Made by a program: the position numbers and the translations under genes. Shown here piece after piece: positions 34,503 to 44,792 of a stretch of DNA of 64,000 bases. The stretch lies in the NCBI RefSeq assembly GCF_017104715.1, contig NZ_JAAGPI010000042.1, positions 1 through 64,000 on the forward strand, in the 5' to 3' direction. Below the pieces are notes generated by a model that was not told where the DNA came from, searched no databases, and worked only from the letters and a program-made list of their open reading frames with translations. Each line of letters starts with the position of its first letter. Position 1 is the first letter of the stretch. This DNA is from Burkholderia sp. Ac-20365 (GTDB lineage: Bacteria > Pseudomonadota > Gammaproteobacteria > Burkholderiales > Burkholderiaceae).

Positions 34503-35761
34503 AAAAATGGGCGACGGTGTGCGCCGTCGGATTCTCGCTGGCACAGGCATCGATCGCGCATGACATGCAGATGGACATGGGAGGCGCCAAAGGCGGAACA
34601 GGCGGCATGAACATGAGCGCCGGCGCGGCTGCGAAGCCCGCGAAAGCGCCACTCGCAACGGGCGCCGCGTTCGATGCGAAACATCGGCTGTGGGTCGCGT
34701 GGGTCGAAGGCCAGCATGTGGTGGTGGCGCATTCGGACGATCGTGGCCGCACGCTGTCGCCGCCTGTCACCGTCAACGCGATGCCTGAGCCAATCTATAC
34801 GAGCGCCGAGAATCGTCCGAAGGTTGCCGCAAGCCCCGACGCGAAGACGATCTACGTCACGTGGTCGATGCCGCTCGATGCGCCGTACACCGGCATGGTC
34901 CGCTTCTCGCGCTCGACGGACGGCGGCGCGACATGGAGCGTGCCCGCCACGGTGCACGGCGACCGGCAGCCAATCACGCATCGTTTCGATTCGCTGATCG
35001 TCGATGGGCAAGGGCGCATTTTCGTCACGTGGATCGACAAGCGCGATCTGACGCTCGCGAAGAAAGCCGGCAAGCCGTATGACGGCGCGGCCGTCTACTA
35101 CGCGGTATCGACGGATGGCGGCGAGACTTTCCAGCCCGAGCGCAAGGTCGCCGATCACACGTGCGAGTGCTGCCGCATCGCGCTGGCGTTGGACAACGAA
35201 GGCCGCGTGCAGGCGATGTGGCGCAACGTCTTCGAAGGCCAGATCCGCGATCACGCGCTCGCCGTGCTGCCCGCCGGCGCGCAGCAACCCGTCGTGCCGA
35301 TCCGCGCGACGTTCTCCGGCTGGCACATGGAAGCGTGCCCCGAGCACGGCCCGGCGCTCGCGATCACGCCGGACGGCGTGCGGCACATGGCGTGGTTCAG
35401 CGTCGTCAACGGACGCGCGGACGTCTACTACTCGCGCCTGTCCGCCGATGGCAAGCCGCTCGGCGAGCCGTGGGCATTCGGCGATACCGGCAAGCCGGAC
35501 GAGCAGGCCTCGCACGCGGCGCTGATCGCGCGCGGCAAGACGCTGTGGCTCGCTTGGAAGGCCTTCGACGGCGACACGATGCGCCTGATGCTGCGCCGCT
35601 CCGACGACGAAGGCGCGCACTGGAGCGCGCCGCGCACGCTCGCTCAGACGGCGGGCGGCAGCGACAACCCGCAACTGCTCGACGACGCGGGCCGCATCTA
35701 TCTGTCATGGCGTACGCAGAACGACGGCTACATGCTCGTGCCCGTCGAGGAGGCCAAATAA
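34490..35761 (+). CDS. Secreted Asp-box (BNR/sialidase-like) beta-propeller protein
   Basis: A 423-aa exported protein (signal to about SIAHD) whose mature start is Met/His/Gly-rich (HDMQMDMGGAKGG, GGMNMSAG), reminiscent of copper-binding segments. Four Asp-boxes are visible: SDDRGRTLS, STDGGATWS, STDGGETFQ and SDDEGAHWS, indicating a six-bladed sialidase-type propeller. HTCECCRIAL adds a dense C-x-C-C cluster unlike sialidases; I do not see the catalytic Arg triad context clearly. It is more likely a metal-handling propeller than a glycosidase. The 13-base overlap with the receptor indicates coupling. Confidence 0.8.
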   Translation: MDALKKWATVCAVGFSLAQASIAHDMQMDMGGAKGGTGGMNMSAGAAAKPAKAPLATGAAFDAKHRLWVAWVEGQHVVVAHSDDRGRTLSPPVTVNAMPEPIYTSAENRPKVAASPDAKTIYVTWSMPLDAPYTGMVRFSRSTDGGATWSVPATVHGDRQPITHRFDSLIVDGQGRIFVTWIDKRDLTLAKKAGKPYDGAAVYYAVSTDGGETFQPERKVADHTCECCRIALALDNEGRVQAMWRNVFEGQIRDHALAVLPAGAQQPVVPIRATFSGWHMEACPEHGPALAITPDGVRHMAWFSVVNGRADVYYSRLSADGKPLGEPWAFGDTGKPDEQASHAALIARGKTLWLAWKAFDGDTMRLMLRRSDDEGAHWSAPRTLAQTAGGSDNPQLLDDAGRIYLSWRTQNDGYMLVPVEEAK

Positions 35762-36232
35762 ATGAAGCGAATCTTGCTGACGCTCGCGGCGTGCCTGTTA
35801 GCCGCCGCACAGGCGCAGGCGGCCGATCTCAAGCCGCTGCGCGCCGCCGATGTCGATGCAGTGCTCGCAGGTTCGCAAGGCAAGCCGCAAATCGTCGAAA
35901 TCTGGTCGCTAGACTGCAGCTATTGCCGGGAGAACACGGCGCGGATCGTCGAATGGCAGAAGAAGCATCGCGGCGTGCGCCTGACGATGATCGCGATGGA
36001 TCCCATTGACGACAATGCGCAAGCGCTGTCGCAAGTGCTCGCGACATTGCCGCTTGCGCCGCAAACGGCGCTCTATGCGAATGCCGAAGCGATCCCGGAA
36101 AAGCTGCGGCGCGCGCTCGATCCGAACTGGCACGGCGAGATGCCGCGCACGCTGCTGATCGATGCGCATGGCGCGCGGCAGGCGTCGAGCGGCTTGCTGC
36201 AGCCTGCCGCACTCGATGCGTGGCTTCGTTAG
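35762..36232 (+). CDS. Periplasmic thioredoxin-fold (TlpA-like) protein
   Basis: A 156-aa exported protein: signal peptide about 1-21 (ILLTLAACLLAAAQAQA), then VEIWSLDCSYCRENTARI with redox motif Cys52-Ser-Tyr-Cys55. The thioredoxin cis-Pro region appears as GEMPRTLLID. It starts one base after the stop of the propeller gene. Likely reduces cysteines of the neighbouring CECC or C-x2-C proteins or of a metal site. The stop overlaps that of the convergent LysR gene (TTAG). Confidence 0.82.
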   Translation: MKRILLTLAACLLAAAQAQAADLKPLRAADVDAVLAGSQGKPQIVEIWSLDCSYCRENTARIVEWQKKHRGVRLTMIAMDPIDDNAQALSQVLATLPLAPQTALYANAEAIPEKLRRALDPNWHGEMPRTLLIDAHGARQASSGLLQPAALDAWLR

Positions 36233-37173
36233 CCGGTTCTGACCGGCTTGCGTCGCGTGGTCGCGGCTCGACCGGCTCGCTTCGATAGCGCCTGGTCGAC
36301 CGCGTCGCGCATGCATTGCGCGACGAGTTCCGATGCTCTCGTGCGCGACGCGCGCGCGGGCCGCGCGATCACCAGCGGCTGGCGAATGGTTTCTTCGCGG
36401 ATCGGCTTCTCGACTGCGCCCGCCACCGCCGCCTGATCCCCGTGCGTGATCAGCAGCGATACGCCAAGTCCGTTCGCCACCATCCCGCGCACCAGTTCCA
36501 GCGACGTCGCGCGATAGCGCACTTCGGGCGCGAGTCCGCATTGCCAGAATGGCGCCATCAGAAACTCGCGGCTGTGCGGCAGATCGATCAGGATCAGTGG
36601 CTCTGTCGCGAGTTCGTGCAGCGACAGCTTGCCCGCTTTCTTTGCGAGCCTCGATTCCGCCGGCACGAGTGCGTAGGGTCGCAATTCCGCGAGCGACTCG
36701 CGTTCGATATCGGCGGGCAGGCCGACGTCGTACATCAGCGCGAGTTCGATACGGCTGCTGCGCAACGCGTCTTCGAGCTGCATCAGGTCGCCTTCGACAA
36801 AGCGGATCGACAGATTCGGGAAGCGTGCGTGCGCGATGCGCAGCAGCACGGGCAGATAGATGGGCGCGATCGTGCTGAATATGCCGATCTGCACTTCGCC
36901 TGACGCGGCGTCGCCGCTGTCATCCGCTTCGAACGACGCGGCGGCGTTAAGCAATTGATGCGCTTCCGCGAGCTTGCGCGTGCCAAAGCGCGTCAAGGTC
37001 ATCTTCGCGCCCGATTCGCGGGTGAACAGCGTGTCGTCGAATAGCGCTTCGAGTTCGCGAATGGCCACGGAAATCGACGGCTGCGACACGTTCAGCAGTC
37101 TGGCGGCCGCTGTCGTGCTGCCTGTTTCGGCCGCCGCCGTGAAATAACGCAGAAGCCGCAACGAGACACGCAT
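36229..37173 (-). CDS. LysR-family transcriptional regulator
   Basis: A 314-aa regulator with an N-terminal winged helix-turn-helix (LLRYFTAAAETGSTTAAARLL, NVSQPSISVAIRELEALFD) and a C-terminal periplasmic-binding-protein-like effector domain (GEVQIGIFSTIAPIYLPVLL). Its C-terminus is Arg/Lys-rich. It is divergent from the CoA-transferase gene across 93 bases, the usual arrangement for a LysR controlling its neighbour; that spacer holds a CCTATAGG palindrome (about 37180) and a T-rich stretch where a LysR box might lie. Effector unknown. Confidence 0.93.
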   Translation of the reverse strand: MRVSLRLLRYFTAAAETGSTTAAARLLNVSQPSISVAIRELEALFDDTLFTRESGAKMTLTRFGTRKLAEAHQLLNAAASFEADDSGDAASGEVQIGIFSTIAPIYLPVLLRIAHARFPNLSIRFVEGDLMQLEDALRSSRIELALMYDVGLPADIERESLAELRPYALVPAESRLAKKAGKLSLHELATEPLILIDLPHSREFLMAPFWQCGLAPEVRYRATSLELVRGMVANGLGVSLLITHGDQAAVAGAVEKPIREETIRQPLVIARPARASRTRASELVAQCMRDAVDQALSKRAGRAATTRRKPVRTG

Positions 37174-37266
37174 CAGGAAATCCTATAGGTGCTAGTTTGA
37201 TTCCATATTTTACTTGATAGGCTGCGCCGCCCAGAATCGTTGCATCTCTGACGAAAGGAGCGTTCG

Positions 37267-38490
37267 ATGCAAGGTTCGAATTTGCCGCTCGAAGGCCTGC
37301 GCGTGATCGACTTCTCGCGCGTGCTGGCGGGGCCGTATTGCGCCGCGCTGCTCGGCGATCTGGGCGCCGATGTGATCAAGATCGAGCCGCCGACGGGCGA
37401 CGACTATCGTGCGGTTGGCCCGTTTGCCGCCGATGGCGAAAGCGGTCTGTTCGCCGCGATGAACCGCAACAAGCGCAGCATCGTGCTCGATCTGAAGACG
37501 GAAGCAGGGCGCGAGCTCGCGTGCGCGTTGTGCACGGATGCCGATGTCGTCGTCGAGAATTTCCGGCCGGGTGTCGCGGACAAACTGGGTATCGGCTATG
37601 CGCAGTTGAGTGAGTTGAATCCGTCGCTCGTGTACGCGAGCGTGTCGGGTTTCGGGCAGACGGGGCCTGAGTCGCGTCGCCCGGCATACGACATCATTCT
37701 GCAGGCGATGTGCGGACTGATGGACGCAACCGGTTCGCCCGACGGTGCGCCGACGATGATCGGCGAGTCGGTGTCGGACGTGGTCAGCGGACTGTTTGCT
37801 TCGTGGGGCGTGCTTGCCGCGTTGCTCGCGCGCGAGAAGAGCGGCAAGGGCACGCACGTCGATGTGTCGATGTTCGACGCCACGCTTGGATTGAGCGCGA
37901 CGCTCGTCGCTCGCTATGCGGCAACGGGCATCGCGCCGCGCCGTGTGGGCAACCGGCATCCGTCGTCGGCGCCGTTCGGCGCGTATCGCGCAGCTGACGG
38001 TTTCTATGTCGTCGCGGTCCTGAACAACAAGTTGTTTGCGGCATTTGCGTATGCAATCGGCGCGCCGCATCTTGCCGACGATCCGCGCTTTGCGAGCGAT
38101 GCGTTGCGTTGCCAGCATGAAGCCGATCTGCGTGTGGTGATCGAAGCGTGGTCATCGGCGTTGAGCGTTGACGAGGTCAATCGCGTTCTCGGCGAAGCAG
38201 GCATTCCAGTCGCACCGATCCGTAATCTCCAGCAGGCTCTGGAAAGCGAGCACGCGGCGCATCGAGCTGTGTTGACCGACGTGCGAAGAGCGAGCGGACA
38301 GATGAAGCGTCTGCCGTCGCAGCCGGTGAAATTTTCTGCTTACGCGGCGAATCGTGTGAGTCCTGCGCCCGCGTTAGGTGAGCATGCCGATGCGCTGTTG
38401 CAGCAACTCGGCTACGACGCCGAAGACATCGCGTCATTGCGCGAGCGTGGTGCTTTCGGCGTTCGTGCGAAGGAGCGGGATCATGCATAA
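37267..38490 (+). CDS. Class III CoA-transferase (CaiB/BaiF family)
   Basis: A 407-aa enzyme that moves CoA between acyl groups. Family markers: PLEGLRVIDFSRVLAGPYC, LGADVIKIEPPTGDD, FAAMNRNKRSIVLDLK and RPAYDIILQAMCGLM; the covalent aspartate is probably Asp171 in GESVSDVVSG. RBS GAAAGGAG. It overlaps the acyl-CoA dehydrogenase by 8 bases, so the pair probably activates then oxidises an organic acid (succinyl-, glutaryl- or branched-chain type). Substrate unknown; LysR-controlled by context. Confidence 0.93.
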   Translation: MQGSNLPLEGLRVIDFSRVLAGPYCAALLGDLGADVIKIEPPTGDDYRAVGPFAADGESGLFAAMNRNKRSIVLDLKTEAGRELACALCTDADVVVENFRPGVADKLGIGYAQLSELNPSLVYASVSGFGQTGPESRRPAYDIILQAMCGLMDATGSPDGAPTMIGESVSDVVSGLFASWGVLAALLAREKSGKGTHVDVSMFDATLGLSATLVARYAATGIAPRRVGNRHPSSAPFGAYRAADGFYVVAVLNNKLFAAFAYAIGAPHLADDPRFASDALRCQHEADLRVVIEAWSSALSVDEVNRVLGEAGIPVAPIRNLQQALESEHAAHRAVLTDVRRASGQMKRLPSQPVKFSAYAANRVSPAPALGEHADALLQQLGYDAEDIASLRERGAFGVRAKERDHA

Positions 38491-39622
38491 GCGTCTGGGC
38501 ATCGAAGACAGCGACCTCGAAATCGCCGATGCGATCTCGCGTTTCGCACAAGGCGAACTAGCGCCGCGCGCTGCGCAAGTCGATCGCGATGAGCTTTCGA
38601 CGGCACGCTATGTCGCGCAACTCGCCGAACTCGGCGTGATGGGCATGAACCTGCCGCAGCGGTGGGGCGGCGTGGATGCATCGCAGGTGGCGATCGTGCT
38701 GTCGCTCGTCGAGATTGCTAAAGCGTGCGCGTCGACTTCATCGATGATCGGCGCGCATTACCTCGCCACCGATTCGATCCTGATCGGCGGCGACGACGCG
38801 TTGCGTGACCGCTATCTGCCCGACGCGGCCAGCGGCAAAAAGCTCGGCGCGTTCGCATTGACCGAGCCGCGCGCCGGCTCGAATCCCGCCGACATGGCGA
38901 CGCGCGCCACGCGTGAAGGCGACGGCTACCGGATCACGGGCGTCAAGCATTTCATATCGAACGCGGACGCAGCCGGGTTCATCGTCGTGTATGCGAAAAC
39001 CGATCCCGAAGCGGGCACGCGCGGCATCAGCGCATTCGTCGTCGACCGGCATACGCCCGGCGTCGATGTCGCGCCCGCCGAGAAACTGATGGGCATTCGC
39101 GGCGCGCCGGCGCATGAAGTGGCGCTCGACTGTTTCGTTCCCGCTGCGAACCGGCTGGGCGCGGAGGGCAGCGGTTTTCGCACGGCGATGAAGGTGCTCG
39201 ACAACAGCCGGCTCGATGTGGCCGCAACGGCTATCGGTATCGCGGAAGCGGGGTTGTCGGCGGCGGTCGGTTGGCTCAAAGAGCGCAGAGTGGGCGGCGA
39301 GCCCTTGTCGTCCCGTCAGGGTTTGCAATGGACGATCGCCGATATGAAGACCCGGCTCGAAGCGGCCTGGTTGCTGACGTTGCAGGCAGCCGCGAAGCGT
39401 GCGGCGGGCGAGGCGTTCACGCAGGATGCGTCGATGGCGAAGCTCTATGCGTCGGAGATGGTTGCATTCGTCACCGATGCAGCATTGCAGATGCACGGCG
39501 GCTACGGCTTCACGCGTGAGATGCCGCTTGAGCGCTACGTGCGCGATGCGCGGATCTTGCGGATTTACGAAGGCTCGTCCGAGATTCAACGGACTGTGAT
39601 TGCGAGAACGGTGCTGGGATGA
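38483..39622 (+). CDS. Acyl-CoA dehydrogenase
   Basis: A 379-aa FAD enzyme introducing an alpha-beta double bond in acyl-CoA. Signatures: GAFALTEPRAGSNPADM (substrate/FAD loop), ITGVKHFISNADAAG, MHGGYGFTREMPLERYVRDAR, and IYEGSSEIQR with catalytic base Glu363 at the IYEG position. Start ATG 38483 lies inside the end of the CoA-transferase gene. Electrons would pass to ETF. It is the second member of the LysR-linked catabolic pair. Confidence 0.94.
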   Translation: MHKRLGIEDSDLEIADAISRFAQGELAPRAAQVDRDELSTARYVAQLAELGVMGMNLPQRWGGVDASQVAIVLSLVEIAKACASTSSMIGAHYLATDSILIGGDDALRDRYLPDAASGKKLGAFALTEPRAGSNPADMATRATREGDGYRITGVKHFISNADAAGFIVVYAKTDPEAGTRGISAFVVDRHTPGVDVAPAEKLMGIRGAPAHEVALDCFVPAANRLGAEGSGFRTAMKVLDNSRLDVAATAIGIAEAGLSAAVGWLKERRVGGEPLSSRQGLQWTIADMKTRLEAAWLLTLQAAAKRAAGEAFTQDASMAKLYASEMVAFVTDAALQMHGGYGFTREMPLERYVRDARILRIYEGSSEIQRTVIARTVLG

Positions 39623-39691
39623 GCGAAGAGGGCGCGCGTTGATACGCTCTAAAACGTGAACAAGGTGCGCACGCAAGCGGTCGCGCAAAAC

Positions 39692-39722
39692 AAAAAGCCC
39701 AGTCACGAGGACTGGGCTTTTT
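39692..39722. terminator. Bidirectional terminator
   Basis: 12-bp stem AAAAAGCCCAGT / ACTGGGCTTTTT, 7-base loop, between the acyl-CoA dehydrogenase (+) and tRNA-Thr (-); the A/T flanks make it work in both directions. Confidence 0.9.
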
Positions 39723-39734
39723 GCTTGATTCTGC

Positions 39735-39810
39735 TGGTGCCGGAAAGAGGAATCGAACCCCCGACCTTCGCATTACGAATGCGCTGCTCTACCGTCTGAG
39801 CTATTCCGGC
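39735..39810 (-). tRNA. tRNA-Thr (anticodon CGT)
   Basis: 76-base cloverleaf on the minus strand: acceptor GCCGGAA/TTCCGGC, D-arm AGCTCAGACGGTAGAGC, anticodon loop TTCGTAA (CGT, reads ACG), T-loop GGTTCGATTCC, encoded CCA at 39737-39735. It closely resembles E. coli thrW. Confidence 0.97.
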
Positions 39811-39893
39811 TCCGTTGTTGCTTTCGTTTTGATTCGTCAGCAACGAAGAAGCAAGATTATAGAATGCTCGTTAGAGCGTTGCAAGTACTTTTC

Positions 39894-40910
<1,017 letters not shown>

Positions 40911-41050
40911 TGCAGTACTCCGGAGAGGCTTGGGAATTTCCTGATTTTAACCTTTCGATGTGCGGGTTCCGTGACTTTAAAAAATCGGCCGAATCGCGAC
41001 CAGTTGGCGCAACCGCATAGGAAGAACGGCGAGCCGCCAGACGGACGAAA

Positions 41051-41076
41051 AAAAGCCGGCAAAAGTGCCGGCTTTT
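41051..41076 (-). terminator. Terminator of pepN
   Basis: 11-bp stem AAAAGCCGGCA / TGCCGGCTTTT with AAAG loop, 25 bases after the pepN stop; on the minus strand a run of seven T follows. Confidence 0.9.
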
Positions 41077-41100
41077 CCATACAGCGAAACGGCCTGAAAA

Positions 41101-43803
41101 TCAGGCCAGCGCCTTCTCCACGATCTCGCGCACATCGCGCGATTTCGCCTGCGCGGCGACCTTTTCCAGCGCCGCGCGCATCTGGTCGCGCAGTGCCGGC
41201 GTGAAGCGGCGCCACAGTTCCAGTGCGCGAGCAAGGCGCGCTGCAACCTGCGGGTTGAGCGCATCGAGCGCGATCACCTGGTCGGCCCAGAACGCATAGC
41301 CCGAGCCGTCCTGTGCGTGGAACTGCGCCGGATTCGCCGAGCAGAAGCTGAAGATCAGCGAGCGGGCGCGGTTCGGGTTCTTCAGCGTGAACGCGGGATG
41401 CGCCATCAGCTTGCGCACGATTTCGATCACAGGCCGCTGCTTCGCGCCGCGCTGCATTGCCTGCAGCGCGAACCACTTGTCGATCACGAGCGGCTCGTTT
41501 TCGAAGCGGCGATAGAAGTCATCGAGCGCCTCAGCCGCCGCCGCACCGCCGTTCGACGCTGCCGCCGTCAGCAACGCAGCGAGCGCCGACGCGCGATCCG
41601 TCATGTTGTTAGCCGCGTCGTACTGTGCTTTCGCGAGACGCACGGCGTCGGCGGGATCGTCGAGTTCGGCGAGATAGGCGAGCGCCAGGTTCTTCAGCGC
41701 GCGATGGCCGCCAGCCTCGGGCGTCGGCTCGTAGGCGCCCGGCGTCTGATGCCGTTCGTAGATCGTGAGCCAGTCGCCCTTCAGCGCCGACGCCAGACGC
41801 TTGCGCACGAACTGGCGCGCGCTGTGCACGGCGGCGGGATTGGACTCGTCCATCTGCTCGGCGAGATATGCCTCCGAAGGCAGCATCAGCGCGAGTTCGC
41901 GGAACGCTGGCGACAGCGTTTCGTCGGTCAGCACGCGGCCGAACGCGGCGACGACGGTATCGTCCAGTTCCAGCGCCTTGCCCGTTGCCGCATGCTCGGC
42001 GAGCGTGAGCAGTTCGCGCGTCGCGAGACGCTGGCCGGCTTCCCAGCGGTTGAACGGATCGCTGTCGTGTGCGAGCAGGAACGCGAGTTCATCGGCCGTG
42101 TAGTCGTACTCGACCACGACGGGTGCCGAGAAATTGCGCAGCAGCGACGGCAGCGGCTTCTCGGCGACATCGACGAACGTGAAGCTCTGTTCCTTTTCTG
42201 TGAATTCGAGCACGCGCGTGGTGTGCGGCGATGCCGACGCTTCGCCTTCGAGGCGCAGCGGCAGGTCGTTGCCTTCCTCGCCGATCAGACCGATCGCGAA
42301 CGGAATCAGCAACGGACCTTTCTGCGTTTCGCGCGCAGCCGCCGACCCATCGCCATAACCTTGCGTGAGCTTCACTGTGTAGCGCTTCTGCGCTGCGTCA
42401 TAGTGCGTATCGACGGCGACGCGCGGCGTGCCTGCCTGGCTATACCAGCGCTCGTACTGCGCGAGGTCGCGGCCATTGGCGTCGGCCATCGCGTGACGGA
42501 AGTCGTCGCAGGTGACGGCCTGACCGTCATGGCGCTTGAAGTACAGATCCATGCCGCGCCGGAAGCCTTCGCGTCCAAACAGCGTCTGATACATCCGCAC
42601 GACTTCCGAACCCTTCTCGTACACGGTCATCGTGTAGAAGTTGTTGATCTCGACATAGCTTTCCGGACGCACGGGGTGCGCCATCGGACCGGCGTCTTCG
42701 GCAAACTGCATCTGACGCAGCACGCGCACGTCTTCGATGCGCTTGGTCGCGCGCGCCGCCTGGTCTTCGCCCGAGCTGCCGCCGCTCGCCATGTCCGCGG
42801 AAAATTCCTGGTCGCGGAACACGGTGAGCCCTTCCTTCAGGCTCAACTGGAACCAGTCGCGGCAGGTGACGCGGTTGCCCGTCCAGTTATGGAAGTATTC
42901 GTGCCCGACGACAGCCTCGATGTTCGAGAAGTCGGTATCCGTCGCGGTTTCGGGATTGGCCAGCACGTACTTCGTGTTGAAGATATTGAGGCCCTTGTTT
43001 TCCATCGCGCCCATGTTGAAGTCGCTCACGGCGACGATCATGAAGCGGTCCAGATCGAGTTCGAGGCCGAAGCGCTCTTCGTCCCAGCGGATCGAATGGA
43101 TCAGCGAATCCATTGCGTGACGGGTCTTGTCGAGATCGTGCGGCTCGACCCAGACCTGCAGCAGCTTTTCCTTGCCCGAGCCCGACTTCACGCGCTCTTC
43201 CAGTGCGACCAGCTTGCCCGCGACCAGCGCGAACAGATAGCTCGGCTTCCTGAACGGATCTTCCCAGCGCGCGAAGTGACGGCCGTCGGGCAGATCGCCT
43301 TCTTCGAGCAGGTTGCCGTTAGACAGCAGCACCGGGTACGCGCTCTTGTCGGCGCGCAGCGTCACGGTGTACGTGGCCATCACGTCCGGGCGGTCGAGGA
43401 ACCAGGTGATGCGCCGGAAGCCTTCGGCTTCGCACTGCGTAAAGAAGTTGCCGCTCGATACATACAGTCCCGATAGCGTCGTATTCGCGGCCGCGTTGAC
43501 GATGCCTGTCAGCGTCAGTTCGAACGAATCGGGCACGTTGTCGACGGTGAGGCCGTGCTCGTGCGCGTGCACGCTGGCATACGGCTTGCCGTCGATCGAT
43601 GCTTCGACGAATTCCAGCGCCTCGCCCATCAGTTCGAGATGCGTGGCGCGCACCGCGTCGGGGTTGCGGCGAATGCGCATCGTATTCCTGACGACCGTGC
43701 GCTCGGGCACGAGATCGAATTCGAGCTCGACGGTATCGATGAGAAATGCGGGCGGCGCGTAGTCGGCGCGGCGGATCACTTGAGGCGTTTCGGTATCGGC
43801 CAT
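41101..43803 (-). CDS. pepN: Aminopeptidase N (M1 family)
   Basis: A 900-aa zinc metallopeptidase for cytosolic peptide degradation. GAMEN exopeptidase motif (FNMGAMENKGLN) and zinc site HEYFH with His301, Glu302, His305 and Glu324 (SLKEGLTVF). C-terminal DUF3458-type domains complete the E. coli PepN architecture (870 aa). ATG 43803 (MADTETPQVIRRADY) is chosen over a long Arg-rich in-frame extension that lacks family sequence. Confidence 0.96.
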   Translation of the reverse strand: MADTETPQVIRRADYAPPAFLIDTVELEFDLVPERTVVRNTMRIRRNPDAVRATHLELMGEALEFVEASIDGKPYASVHAHEHGLTVDNVPDSFELTLTGIVNAAANTTLSGLYVSSGNFFTQCEAEGFRRITWFLDRPDVMATYTVTLRADKSAYPVLLSNGNLLEEGDLPDGRHFARWEDPFRKPSYLFALVAGKLVALEERVKSGSGKEKLLQVWVEPHDLDKTRHAMDSLIHSIRWDEERFGLELDLDRFMIVAVSDFNMGAMENKGLNIFNTKYVLANPETATDTDFSNIEAVVGHEYFHNWTGNRVTCRDWFQLSLKEGLTVFRDQEFSADMASGGSSGEDQAARATKRIEDVRVLRQMQFAEDAGPMAHPVRPESYVEINNFYTMTVYEKGSEVVRMYQTLFGREGFRRGMDLYFKRHDGQAVTCDDFRHAMADANGRDLAQYERWYSQAGTPRVAVDTHYDAAQKRYTVKLTQGYGDGSAAARETQKGPLLIPFAIGLIGEEGNDLPLRLEGEASASPHTTRVLEFTEKEQSFTFVDVAEKPLPSLLRNFSAPVVVEYDYTADELAFLLAHDSDPFNRWEAGQRLATRELLTLAEHAATGKALELDDTVVAAFGRVLTDETLSPAFRELALMLPSEAYLAEQMDESNPAAVHSARQFVRKRLASALKGDWLTIYERHQTPGAYEPTPEAGGHRALKNLALAYLAELDDPADAVRLAKAQYDAANNMTDRASALAALLTAAASNGGAAAAEALDDFYRRFENEPLVIDKWFALQAMQRGAKQRPVIEIVRKLMAHPAFTLKNPNRARSLIFSFCSANPAQFHAQDGSGYAFWADQVIALDALNPQVAARLARALELWRRFTPALRDQMRAALEKVAAQAKSRDVREIVEKALA

Positions 43804-43995
43804 GGTGTCGTGTCGGGAATAAGCTCGAAACCGGCGCGTTATATGAAGACTGGGGGACGCCGCGCCGGGTGGTCGGACCATTGTACGCAGCCTCGGCCGA
43901 TCGTGCGGATAGAACTTTTTACCGTCTTGTCCAGTCAGCGTATTATCGGGCCGCTCGCGCGGCAGGCGCGAGCGACGATACCAACGAGGACGACC

Positions 43996-44700
43996 ATGAA
44001 GCTCGACCGATTGACCCGCCACGCCGCGTTTGTATTCGCGGCGCTTGCTACATTGCTGGCTGGCTGCACGACCTATGTGACGACGCAGGTCACGGCTTTC
44101 TCGGACTGGAGCGGCAGCGACGCGACGCGCACGTATGCGTTTTCGCGTACGCCCGAGCAGAAGAACAGTCTCGAGCAGGCCACTTACGAGCAGGTCGTCG
44201 CGAACGAACTCGCGCTGCATTCATTCCGCCAGACCGACGAGCGCGAAGCGCATTATCTGGTGGCGCTCGCCTACGGCATGCGCTCGGATACCGTGACGGT
44301 CGCGCAGCCCGTCTATTACTACAGCGCGTGGCCGGGTCCTTACTACTGGGGCCGCCCGTTCGATCCGTGGGGACCTTGGGGTCCGTGGGGCCCGTATTCG
44401 GGCGGCTACGTGAACCAGAGCTATCCGGTGTTCACGCATCTGCTCGGCATCCGTATCACGGATCGCGCGACGGGCAAGGAGATGTACAACGTAACGGCGC
44501 GCAATACGGACGAGCAGTCGTCGCTGGTTGCCGCGATGCCGTATCTGGCGCGCAGCGCGATGTCCGATTTCCCGATGGGTAACGGTATCGTCCGTACGGT
44601 GAAGCTGCCCGTCGACGGAAAGGGCGCGATCTCGAACGAAGTGGCGGCGGGCAACGCCGCACCGCCCGTGCCGGCTTCGGGGGCGAAGACGGTTCAGTAA
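43996..44700 (+). CDS. DUF4136 lipoprotein
   Basis: A 234-aa outer-envelope lipoprotein: signal with lipobox LAGC (Cys25 region, LATLLAGCTTYVTTQV), then a DUF4136-type body (WSGSDATRTYAFSRTPEQ, LEQATYEQVVANELAL). In the middle is a low-complexity insertion DPWGPWGPWGPYSGGY of three PWG repeats. RBS ACGAGGACG. Function unknown; divergent from pepN across 192 bases. Confidence 0.85.
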   Translation: MKLDRLTRHAAFVFAALATLLAGCTTYVTTQVTAFSDWSGSDATRTYAFSRTPEQKNSLEQATYEQVVANELALHSFRQTDEREAHYLVALAYGMRSDTVTVAQPVYYYSAWPGPYYWGRPFDPWGPWGPWGPYSGGYVNQSYPVFTHLLGIRITDRATGKEMYNVTARNTDEQSSLVAAMPYLARSAMSDFPMGNGIVRTVKLPVDGKGAISNEVAAGNAAPPVPASGAKTVQ

Positions 44701-44717
44701 GCGCGCTTTTACAGTGA

Positions 44718-44755
44718 AAAAACGGCCGCATCGTGTGAACGATGCGGCCGTTTTT
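44718..44755. terminator. Bidirectional terminator
   Basis: 16-17-bp perfect stem (AAAAACGGCCGCATCGT arm), GTGA tetraloop, T-run on both strands. It separates convergent DUF4136 and TMEM165 genes. Confidence 0.93.
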
Positions 44756-44792
44756 CATTGCGCCAGCGATTGTCAAATGTCCTGACGGACGC

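Noticed and set aside
32244..34658. 804-codon open frame antisense to the TonB receptor
   Set aside because: Composition (very high Arg and Ala/Val) mirrors third-position bias of the real gene.
41317..43476. 719-codon open frame antisense to pepN
   Set aside because: Arg/Val/His-rich shadow of the high-GC pepN gene; no ribosome-binding site, family motif or signal.
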